Shown in pieces: positions 10,404 through 21,305 of a stretch of 64,000 nt of DNA (position 1 is the stretch's first letter; each line of letters opens with the position of its first letter). The DNA comes from Coccinella septempunctata (taxonomy: Eukaryota; Arthropoda; Insecta; Coleoptera; Coccinellidae), in the NCBI RefSeq assembly GCF_907165205.1, contig NC_058190.1, positions 16,438,001-16,502,000 of the forward strand, in the 5' to 3' direction. Below the pieces are notes generated by a model, which saw nothing but the letters and a program-made list of their open reading frames with translations, had not been told where the DNA came from and did not search any database. The position numbers were made by a program, and so were the translations under genes.

Positions 10404-11627
10404 CATGCCCGATTGCACCGTTTCGCTGGTAACCATGATTAAACTAATCGATGTTTAATATTTAAACGTTGCTTAGTATTTGACGGTTTGCACCGTGGAA
10501 TCATAATCGTTGTTTAATTTAATCATCGATAGATTTGGCAACACCACTCACAGCATAAAAAATTCAAAATTTCAGCCAAGCACATCATAGAAGATAAATT
10601 AAAAAGAAAAAGAAGTCAAGGTTTTCTGACCAAACTTCTGTTGTCAAGGTGGGAAATTTGAACTTTTTTTTTGAAGATTCGGTGTTGTGTTTTGAATTTG
10701 AAGTGCAAACATGGGTAACATCAACACATCCTATTACTCTAGGAAAAGAAGCCTTCTTGTGAAAGGACTGTTGAATTTGCACTATATAATTCTCGATCCT
10801 TTCGATACATCTACATTTATGAAATTATCAACAGAAGCCAACTGACCAGCACTAGCATAAAACCTCAATGTAACAAGCAATTGATTTATTGGGTCAACAC
10901 TATTATTCCTAAAATATCTATATTTGTATAATATAACTAATTATTAAATTTCAAATCATTCTCCATATATGGCAAAAAAAATGACACGGTTTCTTTCGTT
11001 AAATGAAATCTTCTGAAAAAAGTGAGGTCCATTCTTTCGAAATAGTTCCTTCTACAGGGAAAACATCTGGGAAATTCCAAATCATTCTCCATATATGGCA
11101 AAAAAATAACACGGTTTCTTTCGTTAAACGAAATCTTCTGAAAAAAGTGAGGTCCATTCTTTCGAAATAATTTCTTCTACGGGGAAAACATCTGGGAAAT
11201 TCCAAATCATTCTCCATATATGGCAAAAAAATAACACGGTTTCTTTCGTTAAACGAAATCTTCTGAAAAAAGTGAGGTCCATTTTTTCGAAATAATTTCT
11301 TCTACGGGGAAAACATCTAGGAAATCCAAATTCGATATTGCCAAAATGCATCAAGATCATCATCAAGTAATATCTCATCTTCCAAATCATCCATTATTAA
11401 TTCGAATTTTATATCAACACAAATAGAAAACACAGTTGTCAATCGAATTTGAAGTATTACTTCAATCAACGTTCTAATCGAGCTTCAATCGAGCAAATTT
11501 CTGCGTTTAGTTTAAACAACGTTTAAGAGCGTTATAATCAACGTTTAGGAACGGTGCAACCCGGTTAGGGAATTAAACGTTGTTTAAGAATATAATCGTT
11601 GTTTAGAGAAACGGTGCAAACGGCCAT
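10404..11627 (-). mobile_element. PIF/Harbinger-like DNA transposon, deleted
   Basis: The ends are GCCCGATTGCACCGTTTC at 10407 and GAAACGGTGCAAACGGC ending at 11624, flanked by the trinucleotide CAT on both sides (10404-10406, 11625-11627). A 3-bp target duplication is typical of PIF/Harbinger. A second TTGCACCGT motif lies inside each end (near 10489 and 11556), so the termini have a nested repeat structure. Minus-strand coding relics fit the family: PRRRNYFERMDLTFFRRFRL resembles the transposase N-terminus, and FPRVIGCVDVTHV (ORF 10585-10782) resembles the FPGVIGCIDGTHI block around the first catalytic Asp. Most of the transposase between them is missing. It interrupts the gag of the LINE at 9600-12010. 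Confidence 0.75.
10952..11327 (-). repeat. Three tandem 125-bp units inside the Harbinger-like element
   Basis: Copies start at 10952, 11078 and 11203 (CAAATCATTCTCCATATATG) and are nearly identical. Each unit contains, on the minus strand, the transposase N-terminal peptide NYFERMDLTFFRRFRLTKET with small changes. The unit length of 125-126 bp is not a multiple of three for all copies, so the repeats do not form one frame. A local tandem triplication of coding sequence is the simplest reading. Confidence 0.85.
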
Positions 11628-12010
11628 CAGCTTTTGTTTGGTAACCCCACAATTTTTCATTTGATCTTCCATAACCTTAGTTTTTTCATTTGATCTTCCA
11701 TAACCTCAAATGTTTCGTTCAGCAATGCATTATTTTCAATTAGAATAAGATTTTTGCTTTGTACTTCGGCTAGGAGTTTTTCCAAAAATTTATTTTTCAT
11801 TCTCAGTATTACCAGCTCAACATTCGGATCACTCACTGAAGAATTTCCGTCCGCATTCTGAGATGCAACATGAACACATACCGCACATTTCATGTTTCCG
11901 GACTGTGTTAAGCAGTCAGGGTGATATTTTTTATGCGTAGATTTAATGCAGTTCGCATAAACAACCACTTTTTCACCGCAGTAACTACAAATATCTCATC
12001 TTTCGCGTAA

Positions 12011-12846
12011 TCTTTAACAATTTTATCACTGTGTTTCCAAAGAAGCACTTGATGACTTGATGGTACGTTTGAATGTTCCCAGAATATTTCCAAAACACAC
12101 TTTATATATTCTGAGCACATTGTATGGACATTAAAAGTGGACTGTTTCATATTTTATGAATATTCTCCGAAAATACTTGAGAGTACCTTCTAAGAATATT
12201 CATAGAAGATTGACCAAATGTTCCCAGAATATTTTTATCATTCTAAGAATATTCTGTAAACGTTAAACGTTCTACTAGTTCATTTATCTATTATACCAAT
12301 ATTGATAACACGCGTTATAGACTACGACAAAAAGTGGGGCCAAATCGTTGGGAGGAATCCACTTGTACCCATGCGCGAATTAGAAGTTCGAAAATGACAA
12401 TCAAGATATTGTTTGTTTTCATATTTGACGTTAAATGATTGAATGAATTCGAATGATGATTTATTTCAAATTCTTGTACAAATTTTGAGAAGAATTCTAT
12501 ATGAGGCGAAAGTTAATGAATATTAAATTCATCGAGAATGTTTCCGTTTTTTTCAACTTTCAGATGAATCAACGAAAAGAGATCAAACCAAAAAAGTGGA
12601 TCGGATTCGCGAGTCTACGCTCCTGGTGTTCACATCGCTCCGGTGTTTATTATAGTAATTAATTCTTGATAAAGTACTATCAAAATATCGATTCACTTTC
12701 GAGTTAATCTGTGATTTTGTGACTTCGAACTCAAACCAGAATCTTGATAACTTTGATTTACCGATTCCTCAGGTAAACAAACAAGTCACTTTTTTGCCGT
12801 GTTCCATCACATTCTTATTGTTGTTGAAAATACAACAACCCAGGCG
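12011..12846. other. Non-coding stretch with repeated AGAATATTC motifs
   Basis: At 12155-12260 several GAATATTC/AGAATATTCT blocks recur (12157, 12199, 12241), followed by AACGTTAAACGTT. No gene was recognised. From about 12600 the sequence may be the 5' UTR of the gag-only LINE unit at 13001-14200. Confidence 0.35.
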
Positions 12847-12900
12847 CACCGCCTGTTTCATGGCTACAGGCAACACCGCCTGTTTCGTGGCTACAGGCAA
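12847..12900 (+). repeat. 27-bp tandem duplication upstream of the gag ORF
   Basis: CACCGCCTGTTTCATGGCTA at 12847 is repeated 27 bp later at 12874 with one A-to-G change. It lies 100 bp before the gag start codon, in the putative 5' UTR. Confidence 0.9.
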
Positions 12901-13000
12901 CACACATTACAATATGGTGTATTTAATCTTGCATATACTCATTTATTAACAAAACATAATATAGAAATCTCAATAGCTCTTGACTACAAGGGCATTGAAA

Positions 13001-14200
13001 ATGACATCTGAACCCACTAACGTTTCTATTCCAAAAATGTCAGAAAACACTGGAATCACTACAATTTCTCAAAGTACTTCGTATGTATCTGCAGCAAAAA
13101 CAATACCGAAAGTTAACTTTCCAAAAAGGGATCAAGCCATAGTGCTACATTCTGAAGAAAACTTGAAACTTCACGATTATGTCCAAGCAATTGGTAAAAT
13201 TGTCCAGCCCAAAAACATTTCCTTCGCTTCTCGAATATCGAATAACAGGATTGGCATCTATTTAGCTAACAAAGAACTGGTTGACAGATTAATACAAACT
13301 CACCCGTCGATAGTAATTGAAAATATAAATCTAAACATCAGAAGATTAGTGTCCCCAACCAAAAGAATCGTTATCTCAAATGTATCTCCCTGCATTCCAC
13401 ATGAAAAACTTACCGAAGTAATAAAAAATCTTGGATTTGCATCCCCTGTGTCATTTCTGAAGGCCGGTATCCCCGGTGATGAATACTCCCACATTCTCAG
13501 CTTTCGTAGACAAGCCTACATCTTTCCCCGAAATGATACTTTCGAACTGCAAACCTCTGTTCTTATTCAACACGATGGTAACGAAAATCATATTTTTCTG
13601 TCGACTGATAGAATGGAATGCTTCATTTGTAGACAGTCTGGCCATGTTGCGTCAAGCTGCCTTAACTCACAACCTCCACACGATGATTACCCTGTGGCAA
13701 CATCTCAAACCTACGCTCATATGGAAACAACTACTTCGTCCCCAGTGAGACCTCACACTGAAGAGACAAGACCCTGGATAGGAATTGCAGAAATTTTATC
13801 TGCAAGCGACAGAACTAGTCAACCAGAACCCGATCCTGTAACCATAAACGAAGAAGAAAAACCTATGCCTCCACCCAAGACTCCTGCTACCCACACTGCT
13901 GGTATCAAAAGATCCAAGAAGAAGCGCAAATTAGAGACACCAGCTGGTGAAAATATACTGAGTGAACCAACAAAAGGTAAGATAGCCAAAGCCTACCAAG
14001 AACACCCGAAATCATTTAATCTGCCGTACAACCATCTCGTGGCATTTTTAGAAAATTCTTTTGGAAGTTCCACTCCGTATTCTGAAGCCGAAAGATTCAC
14101 AAACAATATGAAATTGCTCCTCCAAGACCTTCATAACATCTACCATCACTTAGAAAGATCAGTTAAAAATATAATAACTAGAATATCGAAAAAAATTTGA
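13001..14200 (+). CDS. LINE ORF1 (gag-like nucleic-acid-binding protein), intact, 399 aa
   Basis: The start chosen is ATG 13001 (MTSEPTNVSIPKM); the open frame extends seven codons further upstream but only to a TTG. The N-terminal third is Ser/Thr-rich, then VNFPKRDQAIVLHSEENLKL leads into a conserved gag domain (RISNNRIGIYLANKELVDRL, KRIVISNVSPCIPHEKLTEV). One zinc knuckle, CFICRQSGHVASSC (C-x2-C-x4-H-x4-C), lies near residue 210. A Pro/Glu-rich region, a basic NLS-like RSKKKRK and a helical C-terminus follow. This is the ORF1 type that in insect APE-LINEs precedes an endonuclease-RT ORF2, but no ORF2 follows: after 75 bp a TAATAATAATAA tail appears and then an R4-like element begins. It is the only long undamaged element ORF here. 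Confidence 0.75.
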   Translation: MTSEPTNVSIPKMSENTGITTISQSTSYVSAAKTIPKVNFPKRDQAIVLHSEENLKLHDYVQAIGKIVQPKNISFASRISNNRIGIYLANKELVDRLIQTHPSIVIENINLNIRRLVSPTKRIVISNVSPCIPHEKLTEVIKNLGFASPVSFLKAGIPGDEYSHILSFRRQAYIFPRNDTFELQTSVLIQHDGNENHIFLSTDRMECFICRQSGHVASSCLNSQPPHDDYPVATSQTYAHMETTTSSPVRPHTEETRPWIGIAEILSASDRTSQPEPDPVTINEEEKPMPPPKTPATHTAGIKRSKKKRKLETPAGENILSEPTKGKIAKAYQEHPKSFNLPYNHLVAFLENSFGSSTPYSEAERFTNNMKLLLQDLHNIYHHLERSVKNIITRISKKI

Positions 14201-14290
14201 AATGAACTGAAGGATGATGCAGTGGATGTTGAGAGTCTCAAAAGCCTTGATACAACAAGTGAGGAGTATGGTCTATAATAATAATAACCA
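14201..14290 (+). other. 3' end and (TAA)n tail of the gag-only unit
   Basis: A 75-bp untranslated stretch follows the gag stop and ends in ATAATAATAATAA at 14275-14288. The same TAA-type tail closes other LINE copies in this window (25310, 43578, 52391), so the gag-only unit looks like a complete retrotransposed end rather than an arbitrary break. Confidence 0.5.
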
Positions 14291-17200
14291 ACGAGTCCAA
14301 TTCAATTACCGACTCGAACCGCTGAAGGTGCTGCGTAGGATATTCAGCCAGTGCTCACCCAAGCGGGCTTAGTTAGAAAGCGCATGAAGTGGACAACGTC
14401 CATGAATTAAACTATTCTGCGCATATATAACTCCATCACGGGACTAGGGCAGAACATGAACAACTATAGGAAAAGGCTCCATGAGGAATTCTGCAACGCC
14501 TACCCAAATCTCAATGTCACTGAACAACGAGTGGCAGACCAGTACCGCGTAATTCTGAGAAATGAACTAATACCAACGGCCCGAATCGACGCAATTAGAC
14601 GAGAACTTCAGCGTCCGCCTGCAATAGAGAATAACACCAACACCTCTGATGAAATTCACATGCCTGGGCAACAACAGGCAGAAGAAACTGATACTGAAAG
14701 TTCATCTTGCAACGCAAGTGAGCCTGAACACCAGGACGATAGGGAAGAGCTCCACCGACAAATTCACTCTGACATGAAGAGATACTTTGCAGAACTGGAA
14801 GGAACAGATCCTCTTCATCGAGTAGCACCTCTACGACTCAATACATCCAAGAAACTGTCACTTATAATCGACATCTTGAATAAGGACGTTTTACCTGAGT
14901 ACCTACAGAACGAAAGTTCATTGGAATATCTGCATCTAGTTTTTTACTGTGCAGCGCTAACGACAGCGAAAACCATAGGGGCAAAAATTCGCCGAACGAA
15001 CAACGATGGTCCAAAATTACACAAATTACACGTGCCAGCATGGCAGAACGTCTTAAACACAAAACAGAAAGGCTAAGAGGAGACATTGGACGACTGACGG
15101 AGTACTTGAACGGAAATCGAGGAAGAAAGGTTGTGAAAGCTGCCAAAGAGATCATGGATAGAAACAGGACACACACAGAACGAGAGACAGAGAATGCTAC
15201 AGCTCACCATTGCCTCGACACTCTGAAGCAAAAATTAAGTCTGTATGCAAAACGCATTATAGCCGGAAAAGAGACAATAATTCATTCGAAAAGTCGGAAG
15301 AATCTTTCTACCGGTCACTCACATCGTCGGATGGAGAAACTGGAAAGTTACCACCAAAGGAAGCCATTGAACAATTCTGGACCGAACAATTATCAACGAA
15401 ACCTCAGTTCAATGGAGATACCGGATGGATTGAAGATGAAAAATCTGAAGCTAGAAAATATGAGCCTATGTAGCATGACATGATCACAATTGAAGAAGTA
15501 AAATCAGCTATCAGAGGACTGCACAACTGGAAAGCACCTGGGCCTGATGGATTACAGAACTTCTTGATCAAGAAACTTTGGATCATGCATGACAAATTGA
15601 CCTCCGCAATAAATGATGTCATTAAAAATCCTGAAAGAATGCCAGTATTCCTTACACATGGCACAACATACCTGTTACCTAAAGACCAAAGGAATACAGA
15701 AGACCCATCCAAGTACCGACCAATCACATGTCTTCCAACGATGTACAAATTAATCACATCGTGCATTTCAAACCGAATTCACACCATTGCGAAAGGAATA
15801 ACATCATCGCCATGCAACAGAAAGGATGCACCAAAGACAGCCGAGGTTGCAAAGAACAACGAATAATAGATTCAGTTATCTGCAATCAAGCGTTCTCCAA
15901 GCGAAGGAATCTTTACGCTGCGTACATAGACTACAAGAAAGCATTCGATTCTATACCTCACGAATGGCTCTTGACGATCTTGAAGATTTACAAGTTGGAT
16001 CCCAATATTGTTAAGTTCCTGAAAAACGCCATGTCAACCTGGCGTACTAGTCTTCAAATGAAAGCAGCAGATTGCTCCATTACAACAGGACCTATTCCAA
16101 TAAGACGCGGAATTTCCCAAGGAGACTCGCTGAGCCCTCTGTGGTTCTGCATGGCCCTGAATCCCTTGTCTCATAAATTGAATTCTACGGACTACAGATT
16201 TTCTATCAAGAGCGGCAGTAGAACTATGATGAAACTGAATCATCTCCTTTACATGGACGATTTGAAACTCTTCGCATCTACCAGAAAACAAATGCAACTG
16301 ATGCTGAAAATGGTGAAAGGATTCTCGGAAGACATCAAAATGAAGTTTGGACTACAAAAATGTCGACTGCTAAACATAACGAGAGGGAAAATAGAAGATG
16401 GTACGTTCAAACTCAAGGAAGGTGCAGAAATTGAAGCATTAAAGGAAGGAGACACATACAAGTATCTGGGCATAAAACAGGCAAGAAAAATCAATCAGAC
16501 CCAGATGAAGAGAGAATTAACAGAGGAGTTCACGCGAAGATTGAGAAGTACAATGAGAACTGGTCTCAACAGCAAGAATCTGATAAAAGCGATTAACACC
16601 TACGCTTGCTCGGCGCTGAGCTATTCATTTGGTATTATCTCTTGGACGACCACCGATTTAGCAGCTTCACAGAGAAAAATAAGGACGATGCTGACTAAAC
16701 ACAATAAACATCACCCCAAAAGCTCAATAGAACGGACAGAGCTGCCACGACATCTTGGGGGTAGAGGAATTGTTGATTTGTCCAACCGTATGTCCCAGGA
16801 AATTGAAGGACTTCGAAAATATTTCTTGAGCAAGGCAGCTTCGTCAGAACTCCATCGAGTAGTTTGTGTTGCTGATAGTTCTACACCATTAAAGCTACAG
16901 CAGGATCACTTAGAAACCGTCGAACTCTCTGCAGAAAGTAAAATGCAGAAACTGATTGGCAAACCTTTGCATGGGAGGCACCAGGACGTCGACATATCTG
17001 CTTCGAACTACTGGTTGACTTCCGGAAGGTTTTTTCCTGAGACAGAGGGCTTCATGCTCGCCATCCAGGATCAGGTGATTCCAACAAGAAATTACATGAA
17101 ATACATCGCCAAGGATGCCCCAGTGGCGGACGATAGCTGTCGTTATGGCTGTGCGACACATGAAACTATCCAGCACATCACCGGGGGATGTCGGAAGTTC

Positions 17201-17378
17201 GCGGGCACGGAGTACAAAAATAGACATGAAACGAAAAAGGTTCCTCATTACAATTACCATCCGGATGCATTGCTGGAAAATGAACATCACAAGCTCTACT
17301 GGGATCGCACGGTTCTCACAGACCGGAAAATAACCCACAATAGACCAGATCTCATATTGCTCAATAAGGATGAGGACA
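14291..17378 (+). pseudogene. R4/Dong-like LINE (restriction-like endonuclease type), copy A, frameshifted and 3' truncated
   Basis: The N-terminal block RMKWTTSMN (14384), a stop, then MNNYRKRLHEEFCNAYPNLN and VTEQRVADQYRVILRNELIP matches the opening of R4-clade proteins. The coding then moves from frame 2 (to about 15060) to frame 1 to frame 0, hits TAG at 15471-15473 just before ITIEEVKSAIRGLHNWKAPG, and returns to frame 2 at about 15810. The RT core is readable: GPDGLQ, KYRPITCLPTMYKLI, YIDYKKAFDSIPHEWL, RGISQGDSLSPLWF and the catalytic LLYMDDLKLF (16245-16274). The C-terminal CCHC finger CRYGCATHETIQHITGGC (17141-17194) and RPDLILLNKDED of the restriction-like nuclease follow. The copy stops there at a junction with an inverted LINE, losing the second catalytic Asp (FIDVA in copy I). 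It also lacks short segments near 16985 and 17230 that copies H and I keep. Confidence 0.85.
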
Positions 17379-17752
17379 AGGATGTTGGTAAATATATTGT
17401 CGGGACATGTTTGGCTGGTCGATGTAATTCTTGCGGGTCCATTTATCAATACTCTGACTCCATATGAATCCAAAATTTCAAGCAGGGTTTCTGTATTTTT
17501 ATTTTTGGTATCAAGAAGGTTAATATTGAAATCACCTGTGGTAATGAACTTTATGTCTTTTTCTGTTATAGTAACATCTAAGATTTCCATTAATCTTTCG
17601 AAGAATACCTCTTTGTTTGGGCCATAACTGCTAGGGTGATACAGGCATATTAGGAGCAGTTTGTTTGATGCAGGGGCATAATATTCCAAAGCACTGCATT
17701 CGATTTTCTGTGGCATACTCATTCGTTCAATATACTCCCTTCTTTTACAGAA
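17379..17752 (-). pseudogene. PHD-gag LINE endonuclease fragment joined to R4 copy A
   Basis: The minus strand from 17722 reads MSMPQKIECSALEYYAPASN, LLICLYHPSSYGP, GDFNINLLDTKNKNTETLL and RITSTSQTCPDNIFTNI, an APE endonuclease from its middle to near its end. It abuts the R4 copy at about 17378, in opposite orientation. This exact junction occurs again, inverted, at about 23365. At about 17752 the similarity to the plus-strand copy (22992-23365) stops and the 3' end of another copy begins. Confidence 0.8.
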
Positions 17753-20200
17753 GGAAATGTCAAAAACAGAAAATACACAAGAGTGATTATGCTTAAGTTT
17801 GACTCATTCCTGACAAAAAATCAAGTATGGTGTAGGGTTCCTGCTGTATTAAGAGTTCATGAATCTCTCTGCGAAATTTTTTGAATTTATCAATCTCCCT
17901 TATGCGTCTTGGCAGTGCGCTGTACAGTTTGATACACATATAAGTACAAGATTTTTCGGTGGAAGAGAGGTTATGCTGAGAATAAATGAAGTAGTCGTTC
18001 CTTGTGTTATATGGGCGGGTCTTTTCGAACTTTGTGAAGTATTGAGGCTATTTATACACAAATTGTAGGCATTTAAATATATAAAGGGCAGGTAAAGTAA
18101 GTATATTGTTTTTTTTGAATGCACCTCTACAGGTCTCCCTATACTTCATCTTGAGTATACTTCTAATGGCGAATTTCTGTATTCTGAATATAGATAAAGC
18201 GTGTGGGCTGTTTCCCCAGAACATAACGCCATAACTTAAAAGGGGCTGGAAGTTGGAAAAATATACTGCCATAAGAAATTCGACAGTAAACTCAGTACGC
18301 AGTACACGCAGTGTGTATACTACCTTGTTCAGTTTTCCCTGAAGTTCACGCATGTGTTCGGCCCACTCAAGGTGTTTGTCGATGGTTATACCAAGGAATT
18401 TGGTAGGATCTTTCAGCTCAACTGGCTTACCATTGAGAGTAATCGATAAGTTTTCGGATTTTCTTAGTTTGTGAGAAAAAAGGACCAACTCGGTTTTGTT
18501 ATCATTGAGGATAAGAATATGAGACAGACACTCAATTGACTCGGATGTGGCATTTAGAAGTTCCTGTAGGGCCGCCAGAATTTTCTGGCGAAGTATGATA
18601 TTGGTGTCATCCGCGTAATTAAAGAAGAAATCATACAATCGAGGAATTACTTCTGGCATATCATTTACATAAATAAGGTAAAATAATGGACCCAGGATGC
18701 TGCCCTGAATCACACCTCTTATTATTTCCGTTATGGTGGATCTATAATCGATTCCATTTACGTTAAACTCAACATATTGAAAGCGTCCTCGCAAATAACT
18801 TTTAATTAAATCCAGCTGTCTATCTCTAATGCCATAGATTTCGAGCTTCGTTATGAGTCAATGAAATACCCCAACAATATATCATCCCCCTCCAAACCCT
18901 CAGTCAAAGTCTCAATGAGTTTGTAAATGGCCGTTTCAGTGCTTTTACCGGGAATGAAACCGTGTTGCTGACTATTGAACACACCAAACTTCCTGAAGAA
19001 ACTATATATAGTCTATTGTATAGAACTTTTTCAAATATTTTCGAGAAACTGTCAAGTAAACTAATTGGTCTATAATTTCGTAGATCAGTAGGATCATTCT
19101 TTTTGAAAGTTGGTTTTGTCATAGTTGTTTTGAGTTTTTCAGGAAAAATTCCATATTTAAAACTATCATAATAATATATGCAAAAGGCTGGACTATGTTG
19201 TTTATAGTTTTTTTTATGACATTTATCGGTATTCCGTCTTGGCCTGTACTTTTTTTATTACTTAGTATTTTTACAACTTGATAAACTTCAGATTCAGTTA
19301 CGTCGAACATATAGAATGAATTTTCCACGCGCTTTACAAAATTAACATGTGATGGAGAATGCAAGTGAGAATGTGATTCAGGACCTCGAAACACATCACT
19401 GAAATTGTTTACAACTTCTTGAGGAGGACCTAGCTTATCAAGTTGATTTATGTTAGTGTTTCTACCAGTTTTGTTATTGATCAGTGACCAAATTGTTTTA
19501 TTTTTATTTGCCGAGTTGTTGAATTTTTCAAAGTAAAAATCCTGTTTCGCTTTTTTGATTGGCGCATCATATGTTAACTTAAGTTTCTTATAAGCTGGTT
19601 CCAGTTCCGTATTATTGCTTGAAATTACATAAAAAATATCTAATATACTTTTAAGCCTTTCGATTTCTGGATTATTCAATGGTGCGAATTTATTTTTAGG
19701 TGTTAATTTGATCACTTTTGTTGGAAAATAAATCTGAAACATATCTTTATATGAAGCTATGAATTGGTCCCATTGAGAATTTACATCTTCTGGAGGTATA
19801 CTATATACAAACTCCCAATTAAGTTCTGACAAATATTCATTAAACATTGTAAGGCCTACCTCATTTATTGTACGTACAGTTGTTGATTTGTATGACTTCT
19901 GCGAACTAACAAGCTCGAAGGATACAATTTGTGCCAAATGATCTGAAAGGCTGATTGTACATTGTCGAGATTTGTAATTATATTGTCGATGCATGATGTT
20001 TTTCGTGTAGGAGTGCTGATAAGCAATTTAGCATTAAAGGATTCAATGATATGTGAGAATTTATTTTGGTTTGTCTGAACCCTTTGGCGTCTACCATTAT
20101 CATATATGATTAAATGATTTGAGCCTTCTTTTGGTAGTAACAATTTATTTATACTGCTATTAATCTCTGCTCGACTAGTTTCGGTGATTGTAAATCACCA
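17753..20200 (-). pseudogene. PHD-gag LINE: endonuclease C-terminus and reverse transcriptase, broken
   Basis: From about 20190 leftwards the minus strand shows GDLQSPK, LISTPTRKTSCIDNIITN (endonuclease end), then a linker and the RT: KSTGQDGIPINVI, RNYRPISLLDSFSKIFEKVL, GVIQGSILGPLFYLIYVNDM, the catalytic NYADDTNI (near 18610) and KFLGITIDKHLEW, ending with RSILKMKYRETCRGAFKKNN. The frame breaks near 19120, where it shifts to an overlapping ORF. At about 18858 a 37-nt deletion relative to the plus-strand copy removes the FSKAFDSVIHEV segment carrying the catalytic Asp of motif A. The family is an APE-type LINE of CR1/Daphne-like appearance; clade is inference. Confidence 0.8.
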
Positions 20201-20546
20201 TTTTCAAGAGCCAGTAACAAGACAGCTGCAACGGAATAAAGAATTTAAATGTAAAAATTCACAAAGTATGGAAAAGACTCACGATGCAGCAGTCAAGCTA
20301 CAATTCCCCATTTAGGCCGAACAATCGACCAAGACACATTCCAAGAAAACAATAATTGAAAATTCGTCAATGAAATAAAATCTAACAAATACACAATTTT
20401 GACATCGACATATAGAAAAGTTGATCAAGGGAAAGAAACATATAACGCGCACGCGTACACTTATAAACATAGAACAATCATGAATCATGTCAGATCAGCT
20501 ACGGGATGACGCGTGCCAGTGGCGGCACAATTGAGAGATAATCCAC

Positions 20547-21080
20547 TCATTCAGGACAAGGTGTTTTCAACAACAGGTCAAAAATCTTTGGAAAATGATG
20601 GGTCGACAGAGCATTTAGGGTGTTCAGAGTGTTGTTATTGATGTGATGGAAAATCTCAATTTCCTCCAATACAGACTGCCTCAAGCCAAAGGAGCAAGGA
20701 TGTAGCATCTGAACATCCGTGTTTGGATCAAAAGCACGACCCGAGAGTCGGAGGTGCTTCCCAAATACCGACCTCTCACAGTTATCCCTCTTCTGACTAC
20801 GGAGATGCTACGAGACACGCTGCTGGAGGGCACGTCCGGTCCTACCTATGTACACTGTATCACAGTCAGCTTCGCCACAGCATAGCCGGTAGACACCACT
20901 CTTTTGCAACGTAGGTATGGGATCTTTGTTATGCACTAGAAGGTCATATAAAGTATAAAAGGACTTATAGGCTGGTATTATGCCTTGAGCTCTAAGTAAA
21001 TTACCTATTTTTGTTGATATACATAGGTCCTATGTATGAAAGTTTCATATATTTGGGTTCTGTTGTTGATTGTGTCAAGC
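20547..21080 (-). pseudogene. Penelope-like element fragment with GIY-YIG endonuclease
   Basis: The minus strand from about 21070 reads STKIGNLLRAQGIIPAYKSF, LLVHNKDPIPTLQKSGVYRL, CCGEADCDTVYIGRTGRALQ and QRVS, then TAG (20808-20810), then HLRSQKRDNC, and VLEEIEIFHHINNNTLN. The pattern GVY...YIGRTGR...R...H...E is the GIY-YIG nuclease fused to RT in Penelope-like elements, with the preceding RT tail (LLRxQ, KD). Only the stop in the nuclease helix and the loss of the RT mark decay in this part. It occupies the centre of the inverted LINE arrangement (17-24 kb) and shares no close sequence with the Penelope-like pieces at 38 and 61 kb. Confidence 0.75.
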
Positions 21081-21305
21081 TTGAAGCATCCTTAATTAGA
21101 CGTCTGTTCTCGAACTTTCACATAAGGGACACCACCCATTGTGACCCGTAGCCATTCCTCTCGGCTAAATGTTTTATTATGTTAAGTTAACTCTGAAAAT
21201 TAGCACTGGAGAGAGGCACGCTGTAAAGCCTGTTTAATGTTTAATGAATATTTGTCAGAACTTAACTGGTATTTTGTATATAGTATACAAACCAGAAGAG
21301 AAGAA
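21081..21305. other. Spacer between Penelope-like fragment and the right LINE arm
   Basis: No domain recognised. Part may be further decayed Penelope-like RT (minus strand). Confidence 0.3.

Larger units (their letters stand above)
9600..12010 (-). pseudogene. LINE with PHD-finger gag and endonuclease, decayed and split by a Harbinger-like element
   Basis: On the minus strand from about 11.99 kb a finger reads CSYCGEKVVVYANC, then KKYHPDC and CAVC, a PHD-like arrangement. A coiled-coil stretch follows (KNKFLEKLLAEVQSKNLI, NALLNETFEVMEDQMKKL). The gag resumes beyond the insertion at 10407-11624 with NEWMEVKTRKN and RKKWIYVGRIAGIP (minus strand, about 10.23-10.09 kb). Further left, traces of an APE endonuclease (ITEHW, AGYEIVTSPCWREK) appear in mixed frames. 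The same gag and endonuclease layout is seen in better shape at 22.2-23.4 kb (VGKISGKDVSEQDI, FLAITEHWQ). Numerous stops and frameshifts show an old copy. I place it in a CR1/Jockey-like APE group, clade uncertain. Confidence 0.65.

Noticed and set aside
12155..12260. Heat-shock element cluster from GAATATTC repeats
   Set aside because: The TTC/GAA spacing is irregular (3 bp rather than 2) and no promoter or gene follows; more likely AT-rich duplications.
12980..13000. Upstream start for the gag ORF at 12980
   Set aside because: The codon at 12980 is TTG, not ATG; the first ATG is at 13001 and gives the expected gag N-terminus.
20723..20914. Plus-strand 63-codon ORF
   Set aside because: It is the shadow of the minus-strand GIY-YIG domain.
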